A stretch of DNA of 21,317 nt from Chrysophaeum taylorii (taxonomy: Eukaryota; Sar; Pelagophyceae; Pelagomonadales; Pelagomonadaceae): assembly GCA_029834535.1 (NCBI GenBank), contig JAQMWT010000666.1:1-21317 (forward strand), written 5' to 3'. The notes beneath the pieces were generated by a model. The model made no database searches and was not told where the DNA came from. It was given only the letters and a program-made list of their open reading frames with translations. A program made the position numbers and the translations under genes. Shown one piece after another: positions 1 through 9,422 of the stretch; the first letter of the stretch is position 1, and each line of letters opens with the position of its first letter.

Positions 1-24
1 TCGTTTCAGTTACATGTGTATTAC

Positions 25-1062
25 TCATAAGGCCATGCTCAGAGAACAATTTCTACGCGCGAGGCGCATAATGGGGTTTATTTCACAGGTGGCAACGACA
101 ATGATGCGTTTGTCGAAGCGTTTGCGAAAAGAGGCGAAACCCTCTTGGTGGAGTCCACCTGCAATAATGGCTGTGTGTAGCGGAGGGGGCTGTGCTTGCA
201 CAGAGAGGTCCGCTGTGCCAGTGAATGCATATTGGACGACAGTACGCGGCAGTCCTATTAAGTCCGGCAGGAATGCAGAATGGCTTTGCAGTTTGGCGAG
301 ATCGAGGAGGTGAGATTGCGAGCGCGTTTTTGCTACTTTCTTAGTGATATTTGCAAGTTCATCTTCGGGGGACATTATTGTGCCGGTGTGGAAACTGATC
401 ACAGCGCGGAATGTTTGCTTTGGATGAGATAGCAGAGATAAGAGACCATTGGTTTGGCGATTGGCGAGAACTACTGCGGTCGTGCCTATGAGCTTTCTGT
501 AGTCGTGAGGATCTGATGTGGAGTTGGTCAGAAGTTCATACAAGTACGGTTCGTGCGGCAGCGGGGGGTCTGTTGCCTGTACGTTCAGAGCTTTCAGTTG
601 AGAGGTCGCTATAACCTGTAGACCTGGCCTGAAGTGCGGGACGACCAAAAAGACTAAGTATAGTGCGCAGCCTGTGGAGTCTTTGATATCCTGTGAGGAG
701 AGACCTGCAGCCTGTAAATACAGGGGCTTGACACCGATGAAATGGCTGGTTAATGTGCCTCTGCCCATGCGGATGGTATGTTCGGGAATCCTACGTATGG
801 ACTCGGGAACAAAATGTTGTATTGTGCGAGTGAAGCAAGCAGATGCACCACCGCCAATTAAGGAAATTTCAGTGCCGGGTCCTTTGCATCCGTGGAGAGA
901 GTTAGTCTTGGTGGGTGCCTTTCCTGTAGTGTAAGCGGCACAACGAAATTCTGCGACTCTGCGGGAAAGTGTCGATGATGTTGGGAAAATTTCCATCGTT
1001 AGGCTTGGTGCCTGATTTAGTAGAGTTTGGTTGGCGGCACAGGCGTCGTCGGCAACCTTCAT
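25..1062 (-). pseudogene. copia-type aspartic protease region of pol, catalytic Asp lost
   Basis: 345-residue reading frame from an ATG at 1062. Residues 65-78 (EISLIGGGASACFT) align with the retrotransposon protease active site, normally hydrophobic-hydrophobic-D-(S/T)-G-A-S; residues 134-158 (ALYLVFLVVPHFRPGLQVIATSQL) match the copia protease tail, of type VLYVPxLxxNLLSVSQL. The protease normally cuts the Gag-Pol polyprotein inside virus-like particles. Here the catalytic Asp is Gly70: the codon at 853-855 reads GGC on the minus strand, one transition from GAC, so the enzyme should be dead. The last 150 or so residues have no clear motif; a Gag-pre-integrase region would be expected there. 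The ORF start overlaps the end of the acidic ORF at 1059-1364 in another frame, so expression was probably by frameshift from gag, or the join is decayed. Confidence 0.65.
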
Positions 1063-3203
1063 CGAAAAAGCTGGCTCCGATGGAGAGCATGCATATAGTC
1101 TTTGTGACGTTGTGCGTAGTCTTCGGCGGAATCGTCTTTATCTTCTATTTCGGGGATTTGGTCATCGTAAAGGCATAGCTGACCGTGATCATCGTAAAAA
1201 CCGAGGTGGCCTTGGTCATCGGCGTCGTCGGCTGCGCCCTCGTCTGGTGGATCATCCTGCGGATCGGATGATAACACCTGAAGAAACTCGGCGGCGTCGG
1301 AATCAGCCTCGGAGAGGAGTATCTCGTCGGAGATAGTGGTGATGAGGTTGATGAGCTTGGTCATACGATCCGAGTTGGAGGTGTGTTGGCGGCCGGCTTG
1401 ACTAAGGTTCCGGATGATCTGGAGCTTGCGACGAACATCACGGAGGGGGACCTTGAACCGTTGGTCAGGAGTGGATGGCTTTGGGGGGTGCGTTTGGGTG
1501 GGAAAAGTGACTTTGCGGAGGTGCGGGTGCTCGCGCTTGTCTGGGGTGACGGGAGAAGCACGGGGGTGTTGTTTGTTCTTGGTTGGGGTGACAGCGGTGG
1601 TTTTGAGCTTAGGGCTGTCATTGATGTCGTAGTACGACGGTGAGCGAGGATTGGGAGGCTTTTTGGTGGAGGCTTCTTTTGGTGGCGGGAGAGTTGCTTC
1701 TTTCGGTAAGCGTGACGATGTTGGATGAGATCGGCGTCGTCATTTGGATCGAGGTTGGCTTCCGTGAGAAAAACGGCAACAGGGTCGGTGTCTTCAGGGG
1801 GTGCTTCACCAGGATCCGGAGGGATATCATCTTCAGAGGGGGAGGTGTCATCGTCGTCATCGGTGAGGTTGAGGCCATGACGGCGGGAGCGAAAACGGGG
1901 ATTGTATTTGTCTTTGGTCGGCAGACGACCGAAGTCAGTGACGAATCGCAACGGCTCGAAGTTCAGGGTGGGGTGAGGCTTCAGGTGAGCCCAAAAGTTG
2001 CGCTCAGAAGTGGAGATAACCGTGATACGGGCAATCAGTTTGGGCAAATTGTTTATCGCTTCTTTGTCTTCGTCGAGTAACAGTGAGTCGTTGGGGGTAC
2101 GAAGGCAGTTTGCAAGACGTGCAAAACCTTTGATATGGGTTGGGGCGCGGGAGTCAAGTAAGCTTGGGGGGTACTTGAAGCGGAGCATTTTGTGGATTTC
2201 TTGTTGTATCGTATTGTCGCTGAGTTGGAGAGAAGGGTCGTCGGTGATTTGACGGAGCTGTTGTTGAACGTGGCGCATATAATCTATGTAATGCGCGGGT
2301 TCATGGATCTCCGGGTTGAACGGCGTGTCCAGAAAGGCATTGAAGACGCAATGCGCATGATGGACGTGGTTCTGGCCCGTGTGTTTGTCAAGTGCGAGAC
2401 GGACTTGGAGTACGAATTCGAGTCCTATCGGATGGGATCCGAGTGCATCGATCTCGTCGTATGCTGGGTGCTTGACGGAGTCGCTGCCGGCGCGCAGGAA
2501 ACGGCGAAAGAGGGGGTGCACTGTCTCGCGGAGGTACACTATGAAGTCGGCTTCTTTTCCTTGGAGATGTGGTTGTGTGATCGGATACAACTTTCCTTTT
2601 GTCGTGTCGGTCGTATCTTTGTCTTGGTCTTTGAGTTCTTGGAGTTTTGGTTCGTATACTGTTTCAAGGAAGTGTTTGCCGAACTTGCGGTAGACGCCCG
2701 TGTAGTAGACGAAGCGGCCTTGGGAATCTTGAGTATTGCCGGCGGTGGCATAGTTGTCAGTGGCTTAGGAGAGCGTCTGCTATATCGTTAGATCCGCGTA
2801 AGACAGATTCCCACGTGTAGAAGCCTTGCAGGAAGTATTGCGTGATGCCGGTTTCTGGCATGAGATGTTCAACGAACAACTGCATGACGCGAAACGAGAG
2901 CATTTAGGGGGTGACTTGAGCGCCGTCCATGGATTTGAGGACAGAGCTTGGCGGGTCACTGAAGGTGTTGGCCTTGTTCTTGGGGTCTTGTTGAGCTGGA
3001 GTGGGGGGAGCAGTCGCTGCGGCGACGGCAGGTGGTGGCTGCATTGCATTAAATCGTGCTTCGAGTGCTTGGAAGCGAGCGTCGTTCGCTAGAGCTTGTG
3101 CTTGCAACTCCCTTTGATGCTTTGCCTCTAAGCGAGCTTCTTGACTGTTCAATGCTTGAGCATGTTGCTGTAACTCCTTTTGGAGTTCTTGATTTGTTGG
3201 CAT
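1059..3203 (-). pseudogene. gag-like gene of element 1, broken
   Basis: The best start is the ATG at 3201-3203, just downstream of the leader. The first part (to 2904) has a Gln/Glu/Ala-rich predicted coiled coil (QELQKELQQHAQALNSQEAR and following) and then a Pro/Ala linker. An in-frame TAA at 2904-2906 interrupts it; the same frame continues to about 2765, then shifts. From about 2740 to 1680 a continuous frame reads helical, hydrophobic capsid-like sequence, followed by an acidic Asp/Pro tract. Another shift near 1620-1680 is likely, because the original frame turns Ser/Thr/Pro-rich while a neighbouring frame stays ordinary and leads into an acidic tail ending at 1059. I see no intact CCHC zinc knuckle. 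The gag assignment rests on position before the protease, the coiled coil and the composition; no family is recognised directly. Confidence 0.55.
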
Positions 3204-3270
3204 CTTGTTTTGGTTCAGGAACGTCAGGGAGCGAAACTCGACTGGAAATCCTGGTACTCTGCTGATACCG

Positions 3271-3288
3271 GGACTGGTGCCCAATACC
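3271..3288 (-). promoter_or_regulatory. possible primer binding site of element 1
   Basis: On the minus strand this reads GGTATTGGGCACCAGTCC, close to the iMet half-tRNA primer site GGTTATGGGCCCAG seen intact at 10982 and 12739, but with several differences. A few bases further, 3262-3269 read GGTATCAG, part of the more usual full-length iMet site TGGTATCAGAGC. One of the two is probably the primer site; I cannot decide which. It lies 65-85 bases before the gag ATG, as expected. Confidence 0.4.
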
Positions 3289-3486
3289 TAGAGAACAGTA
3301 ATTCGAACTGTGTTACCCTTCAGCAGAGTGAGCGCAGTGGTAGTCTGCCCTCGTTCTGTACTCTAACAACGAGGACAGCGCGGTGTGAATAACACAACTT
3401 TTTTCTAAAGTAAGTGTGCTAGACGTAAGAGAGCTAACGCTAGGATATGGGGGTACTAACCCTAAATCGAATTTTCTATCTCTATT
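3289..3486 (-). other. presumed 5' LTR/leader remnant of element 1
   Basis: Non-coding stretch between the possible primer site of element 1 and the point where element 2 integrase homology ends. By position it should hold the 5' LTR. It contains a perfect 7-bp stem (3349-3355 with 3368-3374, CCTCGTT/AACGAGG). No clean TG...CA pair is visible and no second LTR copy is in the window to prove the borders. Confidence 0.35.
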
Positions 3487-4145
3487 GTATATTGGCTGAA
3501 GTACGGCCGGAGCGCGTCGGAGTATACCGCGCGCAAATGGACGTTCAGTTGTGTCTTACAAAAGGCAAACAAGTAGTCCAGAGCTTGCGTGAATTCGGTC
3601 GCGTTGGTTGTAGTGCGCGTGAAATACGCCAGTAAAAAAACTTTGAAAGTAGTTCTTTGAATACAATGATATGAGTGAAGCCGCCCCATCCAGAGGGAAT
3701 GGTGACGTAACCACCATCGCAAGCCCAGACTTCACCTGGCCGGTGAGTCTGTTCAAAATTGGGCTTGGTCTGATTCTCGGGATTGTGAGTGTGACGTTGG
3801 TTATGGCAAATACAGTCGATGCAGAGATCTCTGTAGGGTATATCCGAGGCAGAGAAGCCAGGACGAGCAATGACGTCAGGGGCTTTCGCAGCAACGTTGT
3901 CAGGGCAGTGGTGTATCTTGTGGAAGCGGTTGGCTCTTTCCTTGGCATTCTGATATTCGACTGTGCCATGGGCGAGCGACTTACGGGGAATTGCCTTGAC
4001 AGGGATATGTCGCTTCCTGCGAACGTCGAATTTGAGCTCCGTGGATGCATCTAAGGAGGGAGCGTCAGTGTCGTCGTTGGAGTCACCATCAGCAACAATT
4101 GGGGTTGAAGAGAGTGCTTCTTCCGGTGCAGTGCCTGAGGAGCGG

Positions 4146-4166
4146 TAGTTTAGCGACTTTTTGGTC
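4146..4166 (-). repeat. 21-nt T-x-x-S-L-N-Y motif, copy in element 2
   Basis: On the plus strand it begins TAGTTTAGCGAC and ends TTGGTC; on the minus strand, in the integrase frame, it encodes TKKSLNY. It is the orthologue of the copy at 19736-19756 in element 3 and lies between the region N-terminal to the integrase and the acidic linker before the zinc-binding domain. It is the most diverged of the five copies. Confidence 0.7.
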
Positions 4167-4701
4167 CAACCGCGGTTGGAGATGTAACTCATGAATGCAG
4201 CAGCCTGAGAGATAGAATCTGTGCTGTGACCGGAGAGCGAAAGTTCACTAGTGAAGAAGGTAGACACATAGGTCTTCTTCAAGGTAGCGATATCATGTTG
4301 GAAATAAGGGTCCAACATAAGAGACTTCATATCGACAACTATGCGACAAATATGCGTGTATAGGGTATGGTAAGTGCGAGCAGGCAAGGCATTGCTGAGA
4401 AGATCACAGCACAGGTCTTTCTTCAGTGAGAGTAAGAAGGTTGCCTGAGGGCGAGTATGGTTGTTGGCTCTGATAAGCTCAGAACGAGTTGGGTAGCGGA
4501 GTTTGCCATTGCGATGATCCAGCAAGATCATATTGGCATATCCACGTATCGTGGGCAGTGGCGCAAGCATATAATGTATTTTGGATCCAAGCTTGCGGTC
4601 GCTGCCGCGTAAGTAGCCAATGTGCCGGCTGTGGGAGAGGCGATGATCTTCCAAGGCGAAGTATTTATCTTCGAAAGAGAGTCGGTCGCAAGATTGATCG
4701 T

Positions 4702-4712
4702 ATGCAACACAG
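4702..4712. repeat. 11-bp target-site duplication, left copy
   Basis: ATGCAACACAG, repeated exactly at 5089-5099, bracketing the SINE-like element. Confidence 0.9.
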
Positions 4713-5088
4713 CAACTAACTAACTAACTTCAGACCTCTCCCGAGCATGGGAGCCAGGCCGGACCGGCAGGAGCCGGTACGGAATCACAGAGGAAAATCA
4801 CGCAGTCGGGGCAGAGGCGAGGGACGAGGACGGGCTTGTTGATGGTGGACCGCCACTGCGCGCAGTCTTGTGCGAGGTCGTGCAAAAGCGTCGCAGGCCG
4901 CGGACGTGTTGGTCCACGAACAATCGACCTGTCCGTCGCGTTCTGCCCAATCGAGCGAACCCCATCCCAGCGCGGACTTTCCGGGTGCTAACCGGCCAGC
5001 CCGGGAGGCGAGCAGGCACCGTCTCACTCCGGGACGGCCGGGGCCGCCGCAGGGAGCAAGCGTGTTAGGCGCCGTCCTCCATCGTCAC
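4713..5088 (-). mobile_element. SINE-like retroposon, copy 1 (376 bp, TTAG-repeat tail)
   Basis: A 376-bp insertion inside the element 2 coding frame, flanked by the 11-bp duplication ATGCAACACAG. In minus-strand orientation it starts with a head (GATGGAGGACGGCGCC at about 5070-5085), continues with a GC-rich body sharing CGCCTCCCGGGC and CGGAA blocks with copy 2, and ends with CTCCCATGCTCGGGAGAGG, TCTGAAG and a short (TTAG)n tail. A target duplication of variable length plus a simple-repeat 3' tail is typical of elements moved by LINE machinery. It codes for nothing evident. I could not place convincing pol III A and B boxes, so whether it is tRNA-derived is open. Confidence 0.8.
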
Positions 5089-5099
5089 ATGCAACACAG
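5089..5099. repeat. 11-bp target-site duplication, right copy
   Basis: ATGCAACACAG, identical to 4702-4712. Confidence 0.9.
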
Positions 5100-5411
5100 T
5101 TGGGCATGATAAAGGCGCACTGTTGAAGCAGATTGCGGATGGCAGGGAGAGTGCCGTGAGCTGTGTTATCAGGAGGGTAGTCCTGCACGATCCAAAGATA
5201 GCCTTGGAACGAGTCAATATGAAGTGTCTTGTCAACGGGACTATCGCATACAGTGAGGTTATAGGTGGATCCGAGTGCGTCAATGGCAGCTTGGTATTTG
5301 CTGGTCTTGTTTTCAACTAGTAGGGTGCCTTCGGAATGGTGTCCACCAGTAAGAAGGTGGACGTTGAATGTACATGAGGAGTTTGTAAGAAAAAACCTAG
5401 GAGCGGGTTGG

Positions 5412-6500
5412 TTAGTTTCCAAAATCGCAACATAATAGGACACAGGTGTGGGGGTGTTCGGCGAAATTTTTGGCGAACGAATTATACTGAGCAACGAACG
5501 CTTTGAGGCGAATGGGATTTGAAGATCCAGGTAATGGTTGGTTAGAGGATCTTCTAAAAGCAAAGCGGTGATATGTGCATTCAGGATGCGATTTGTGAGT
5601 ATTTTGCTCGAGAGCCTGCTGTGAGTGAAGCCTGAGAAACAGTAGGTTCAGGGTCTCAAGCTCATGGGAGCTTGGCCGAACAGAACCTGTACGAGAGTAT
5701 ATAGGGAATGTCTTTGGTGACTGAACGGCTGCTGGATCGGAATAAGTGCGAATCCAATCTGGAGCTAAGGTCTTAGACCGCCAAAGCGTTTTAGCCACAG
5801 AGTGGATATCATCCGCTATGTCCAGGAAACGCTCAGGGTGTTGGTTAGGCCAGGAATGCACATCAATGGGTCCGGTGTTGTACCTGCGAGCAATGCAGAT
5901 CCATCGTCCCCGGGCTAGGTAATCGCCACAGAGGTGAGTAGGGAAGCGGTCGACCACATCAACGGTATAATCATGTGTGGCGTGTATGAGATTAGCCACT
6001 GAGGTGTGATCCCTGTGGACCTGCTGATGCGGGGGCGTCATCTCCGCTAGCAGAACCAGAGATTTCAGTAGTTTGATGACAGAGAGCATACTGTCAAAGA
6101 GAGCATCGTCGAGCAAACTAAACAAGTCGGATGTTTTGGTGCTCTTGAGGGGATTTCGATTTGTGTACGGTGGGGTAATTTCTATCACGCCACAATAGAA
6201 CTCTTGCCTTTCTTCTTCCGATATGGCATGGAGATAGTTGGGGAACGAAGGAAGGGATTGGAAGGTGATAACGTCGGGGAATTGTTTGCGCAACATGCGC
6301 ACAAGAGTTTCACAACAAGGACTTTGACGTCGATGTTCAAGACCAAGTCATTTGTTGTTTGTGACAGAAACGCAGGGGTGGACAACCCAGAACATAATAG
6401 CATGACCGTTGGTTTGCGAGAGTTCTTATGCGTGGTTGATAGGAATGCTGGTCGGGTTCGCAGTCAGGCGAGAGGCGAGGTATTTTTCTTAACGTACTCG
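5412..6500 (-). pseudogene. gag-like region of element 2, frameshifted
   Basis: The main frame (6302-5412, about 296 codons) reads a helical protein without a recognised domain; motifs include PDVITFQSLPSFPNYLHAI and HPECTYHRFAF. Upstream, another frame gives TTNDLVLNIDVKVLVVKLL, and a third reaches to about 6500, so the coding region probably starts further 5' and has at least two shifts (near 6305 and 6360). At its lower end it shifts near 5560 into the frame that runs to the integrase. The same HxECTYH segment is found, also frame-broken, near 21170 in element 3, supporting a shared protein. The gag or capsid label is inferred from its place upstream of integrase. Confidence 0.5.
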
Positions 6501-6604
6501 TTTTGTTTCCTAAGATCGAGAAGCAGGGTACGGAGCCAAGGGCGGGCGTAGAGCTTCGTAACCAGATAATGGTAATGATCCTCCTGACCGTCGTCCGCGG
6601 GCCC

Positions 6605-8551
6605 ACCTGCTACGACGACTTGCGCGTAGTGCCGGGGAAAAACAACCCACGAGCCTTACGACACCTTCAAGGAAGCCTGCAAGGCGCGGAACCTCCTCCA
6701 CGACGACGCCGAATGGACCAAGTGCCTCGAGGCCGCCGCGATCTCCAACACGGCCGCCGAACAACGTCTGCTCTTCGCCATGCTCATCACTCACTGCGAG
6801 CTCACTAACCCCTTCGACATCTGGGAAGCCACCAAAAAATCCCTTACCGCGGACATCCTCCGCCGGTACCGGACCCATCACCACAACCCGGACCTCGAGC
6901 TCAACGAGGACATCGAAAACGAAGCCCTCCTCGACATCCAGGCCCACCTCGAAGGCGCCGGCATGTCGATGCGCCAAGTCGGCTTGTCCGAGCCCACGCA
7001 GGCCGAGCAGCTCACATCGCGCTTCGTCGCCGACGAACTTCGCTTCGGCGACACCCGGGAGAAGCGCGCCGCCTTCGCCGAGATCCTGCGCCGCATCCTC
7101 GAGAGCATGCGCCAGCACAACCAGCCGCAGCTCGACGCCTTCAACGAAATCATCATCTTCGTCTACCCAGGTACTCCCCCCATCATCCTCGCGCCCGGCG
7201 CCGCCTTCTTCATACAGGCGCCCGCGGGAACCGGCAAGACTTTCCTCTGCCAGATGCTCCTCGCAGCCGTGCGCGAACGCCACCACGCTGCGCTCGCCAC
7301 CGCGAGCTCCGGCATCGCCGCCACGCTCCTCCAGGGCGGCCGCACCGCGCACTCGCGTTTCAAGATCCCGCTCAACGTGTCCGACACGAGCGTCTGCAAC
7401 GTCACGAGAAACAAGAAGGACCGCACCCGCGACGTCCTCGCCAAGGCCAAGCTCATTTTGTGGGACGAAGCGCCCATGACGAACAAGGACAAGCTCATGA
7501 CCGTCGACCGCACGCTGCGCGACATCCTCATGACCGACGCGCCCTTCGGCGGCGAGGTCATCGTCTTCCTCGGCGACTTCCGCCAGACGCTGCCGATCGT
7601 CAAGCGCGGCCGCCGGTACGAAATCGTCGGCGCCTGCATCAAGAACGCGCCCGTCTGGGCCCACGTTCGAGTCCGCGAGCTCACCGTCAACACGCGCGTC
7701 AAAATGTCTGGTGGCCAGGACCAAGTCGACCTCCAAGAGTTCGCCGACTTCCTCCTCCGCGTCGGAGACGGCACGTTGCCCACCGAACCCGCCCTCGGCG
7801 ACGAGTGGATCAACCTCGGCGCCCACGTGCCCCACGTCGACAGACCCGCCGACTTGACCGCCCGCGTCTACGGCGAAGGCCGCTTCGACGACCTCGCGTG
7901 GCTTTCCGAACGCGCGGTTCTCACGCCGAAGAACTCGAACGTCGACCATTACAACGCCGAGATGACCGCGACCTTCCCCGGCTCCACCGTCGACACCTTC
8001 CACTCGGCAGACGAAGTCGCCCGCGTGGACGACCCCGTCCTCTACCCCATCGAATTCTTGAACTCCCTCACGCCCAGCGGCATGCCTCCCCACGAACTCA
8101 ACCTCAAGGTCGGCATGCCCGTCATGCTCCTTCGAAACGCCACCCCCCTCCACTCCAACGGAACGCGCTACGTTGTCCTCCGCGTCGTCACCGACTGCCT
8201 CCTCGAACTCGCCACCTGGATCAAAGACGAAGCCGGTGTCCCCCAACGACACACGCTCCTGGTCCCCCGCTTCACGTTTACGACCACCGGCAACGACTAC
8301 CCCTTCCCCCTGCGACGCCGCCAGTTTCCACTGCGGCCCGCTTTCGCGATGACCATCAACAAATCCCAAGGCCAACCCTAAAAAAGGTTGGCCTCCTCCT
8401 CCCCGACCCCGTCTTTTCCCACGGCCAACTATACGTCGCCCTTAGCCGCATCGGCCGCCGTCATGACTTCGTCTTCTACGCCCACAATAACACCTTCGTC
8501 CGCGACTACGCCCGACGCCACCCCGGCGCCTACACCAAATATTGTTTATAA
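6605..8551 (+). pseudogene. Helitron Pif1-type helicase, C-terminal part of RepHel, frameshifted
   Basis: This is the SF1B DNA helicase that unwinds the donor strand during rolling-circle transposition. From about 6657 one frame runs to 8381: the pre-helicase region (YDTFKEAC, then AEWTKCLEAAA), Walker A APAGTGKT with Lys at 7236-7238, Walker B WDEAPM with Asp at 7464, GGEVIVFLGDFRQTLPIV, the VGMPVMLLRN region, and the last motif AFAMTINKSQGQ. Right after it the sequence reads CCAACCCTAA: one base is missing relative to an expected CAAACCCTA, giving TAA at 8379-8381, while the next frame carries on with LKKVGLLLPDP and LYVALSRI to a natural stop at 8549-8551. A second shift near 6630-6657 separates GPTCYDDLRVV from the main frame. 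The Rep domain is absent. Two lesions make it a pseudogene unless the sequence has errors. Confidence 0.9.
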
Positions 8552-8829
8552 GGAAATCATACACTAAAAAAAGCGGCCATCCGCCATCACATAGTCCAAC
8601 TCCAACCGAAAAATACGCAAAGCCGAAATAAACATGCACAACGCTAAACCCCAAAACGCTTCGCGCAGCGGATAGTAACGAAACGCCAAACATTGCCCTA
8701 ACCCCAACACTAAAAGTAACCCAGAAATCTTCAAGAACCGAAAACAACAAAAAAAAACCGCTTCCACGGCGGGCGACGGCGTTTTTGGTCGGCTCCCGAG
8801 TCGCGGCGCGCCTCCAGGCCCTGGGGGGT
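8552..8829 (+). other. Helitron 3' non-coding region
   Basis: No gene is seen between the helicase stop and the terminal hairpins. The first part is A-rich (poly-A-like runs near 8565 and 8750), and the rest becomes GC-rich from 8760. Confidence 0.6.
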
Positions 8830-8846
8830 CCGGGGGTGTCCCCCGG
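8830..8846 (+). repeat. perfect hairpin, CCGGGGG stem
   Basis: 7-bp stem CCGGGGG/CCCCCGG with a TGT loop. It occurs only at the end of the helicase-bearing Helitron, 60 bp before its CTAG end. Confidence 0.8.
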
Positions 8847-8854
8847 CGGGGGGT

Positions 8855-8874
8855 TTGGGGGGCTTGCCCCCCAA
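8855..8874 (+). repeat. Helitron 3' hairpin of the autonomous copy
   Basis: TTGGGGGG-CTTG-CCCCCCAA, a perfect 8-bp stem. Matching hairpins occur at 9409-9428, 10003-10022 and 10561-10579 ahead of each later unit end. In two of them the TT/AA base becomes TC/GA on both arms, a compensatory change, and the last copy is imperfect. Confidence 0.85.
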
Positions 8875-8996
8875 GAAGAAGCCCGGGAAAACCCGACTTG
8901 GCCTTACTAGTCCACAATTATTAATTGGGAAACCTCAGTGTGTCAGTCAGGAAACTCTAACGGAACTCAACTTCCTGTTCTTTCGAGCATGTATGC

Positions 8997-9036
8997 GCGA
9001 AACGGCCTGAGAAAAAGCGAAACGGCCTGAGAAAAA
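8997..9036 (+). repeat. 20-bp tandem duplication in unit a
   Basis: GCGAAACGGCCTGAGAAAAA occurs twice in a row here and once, in variant form, in the other units. Confidence 0.85.
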
Positions 9037-9257
9037 GTGCGTTTTGTAAACGATCTTCACTTCACACGCCTTCACCCGGGTCATACATTCTGTTCTTTTC
9101 CTAATGTAGAAGCCAAAAACATTGCTATTTATAAACGGTTTTGCGCGCACTCTTCTCGACGTGCATGAGAGCGTGAGAGCGTATGATGCGCTGGTGTATG
9201 GTATAGAAGAGAACGACGAAGTTTGAGCGATAATCTGGGGAGTTTACGGTACGTATC

Positions 9258-9386
9258 GAGTTCGAATCCCGTAGTAGCCTTCGATGGTGGTGGAAGTGGC
9301 CTGTGCTAAAATTGAGGTCGAGTTCGAATCCCGTTGAAAAATAAGTAGTAAAGAATAAAAGGTGCTAAGTTCCGAGATCAAGCCCC
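9258..9386 (+). repeat. three B-box-like sites in unit a
   Basis: GAGTTCGAATCCCG occurs at 9258-9271 and 9320-9333, and a variant GAGATCAAGCCCCC near 9374. GTTCGAATCC fits the pol III B-box consensus GTTCRANYC. The trio recurs in units b and c at similar spacing. I could not fold a whole tRNA around any of them: the T-stem has mismatches and no matching acceptor 5' half is present. Confidence 0.5.
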
Positions 9387-9422
9387 CTCCAGTACATTCC
9401 CGGGGGGTTCGGGGGGCCTGCC

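Larger units (their letters stand above)
1..3490 (-). mobile_element. Ty1/copia-type retrotransposon fragment, element 1 (leader, gag, protease)
   Basis: Reading on the minus strand, this stretch gives in order a leader with a possible primer binding site, a gag-like gene and a copia-type protease region, then runs out of the window at position 1, where integrase and reverse transcriptase would follow. The order is that of Ty1/copia elements. It is decayed: gag has an in-frame stop and frameshifts, and the protease lacks its catalytic Asp. Its right end abuts element 2 near 3487, where the integrase homology of element 2 stops, so one element probably cut into the other. The exact LTR borders are not visible to me. 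Confidence 0.75.
3487..5563 (-). pseudogene. copia integrase region of element 2, SINE-interrupted, truncated and frameshifted
   Basis: From 5563 down to the SINE, and from 4701 downward, one frame (phase 1 on both sides) matches the integrase ORF of element 3. Recognisable parts are GYLWIVQ, LRGSDRKLGSKIH, the zinc-binding region (HKIHHC...CIDC) and the core start VWACDGGYVTIP with the first catalytic Asp. Near 3640 the frame shifts; the second Asp (AVYSDALRPYFSQ) is read in the neighbouring frame, and homology ends right after it. The third acidic residue is absent, so there is no active integrase. Taking out the SINE with one target-duplication copy leaves the reading frame unbroken at that point, so the insertion came after this ORF was intact there. 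A TKKSLNY motif is encoded at 4146-4166, just before the acidic linker that leads into the zinc domain. Confidence 0.75.
3487..6500 (-). mobile_element. Ty1/copia-type retrotransposon fragment, element 2 (gag-like region and integrase)
   Basis: Minus-strand fragment closely related in protein sequence to element 3 (13664-21317). It carries a gag-like region, an unidentified region where the protease is expected, and the integrase zinc-binding domain and core as far as the second catalytic Asp. Homology stops near 3487 within the integrase core, so the E of the DDE triad, reverse transcriptase and RNase H are missing. The right end stops near 6500 against the Helitron fragment. A SINE-like element sits at 4713-5088. 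Confidence 0.8.
6540..8910 (+). mobile_element. autonomous Helitron, 3' fragment (5'-truncated)
   Basis: It contains the helicase half of a Helitron RepHel protein followed by about 360 bp of non-coding DNA ending in two strong hairpins and CTAG at 8907-8910, the CTRR-type 3' end of Helitrons. The Rep (HUH) part and 5' terminus are missing; the left border lies near 6500-6560 against element 2. The segment is visibly richer in GC, with C/G at most third codon positions, than the retrotransposons around it. The base after CTAG is T, but it is also the first base of the next Helitron unit. Confidence 0.8.

Noticed and set aside
1640..2791. Plus-strand ORFs opposite the gag of element 1
   Set aside because: They are Val/Gly/Arg-rich antisense shadows; the minus strand carries the gag-to-protease order.
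4785..5109. Small protein genes in the SINE-like copy
   Set aside because: The open frames reflect GC richness, are present on both strands and are not shared with the second copy.
6510..8375. A 621-codon open frame on the minus strand
   Set aside because: It is a shadow of the GC-rich helicase gene; its translation is Gly/Val/Asp/Glu-rich without domain motifs, while the plus strand has all the helicase motifs.
7460..8551. A 363-codon plus-strand frame overlapping the helicase
   Set aside because: Most of it is Arg/Pro-rich out-of-frame sequence; only the last 57 or so codons are real, as the helicase C-terminus after the one-base deletion.
9230..9290. A tRNA gene around GAGTTCGAATCCCG
   Set aside because: The T-loop matches, but the T-stem has mismatches and no complementary acceptor or anticodon arm can be found.
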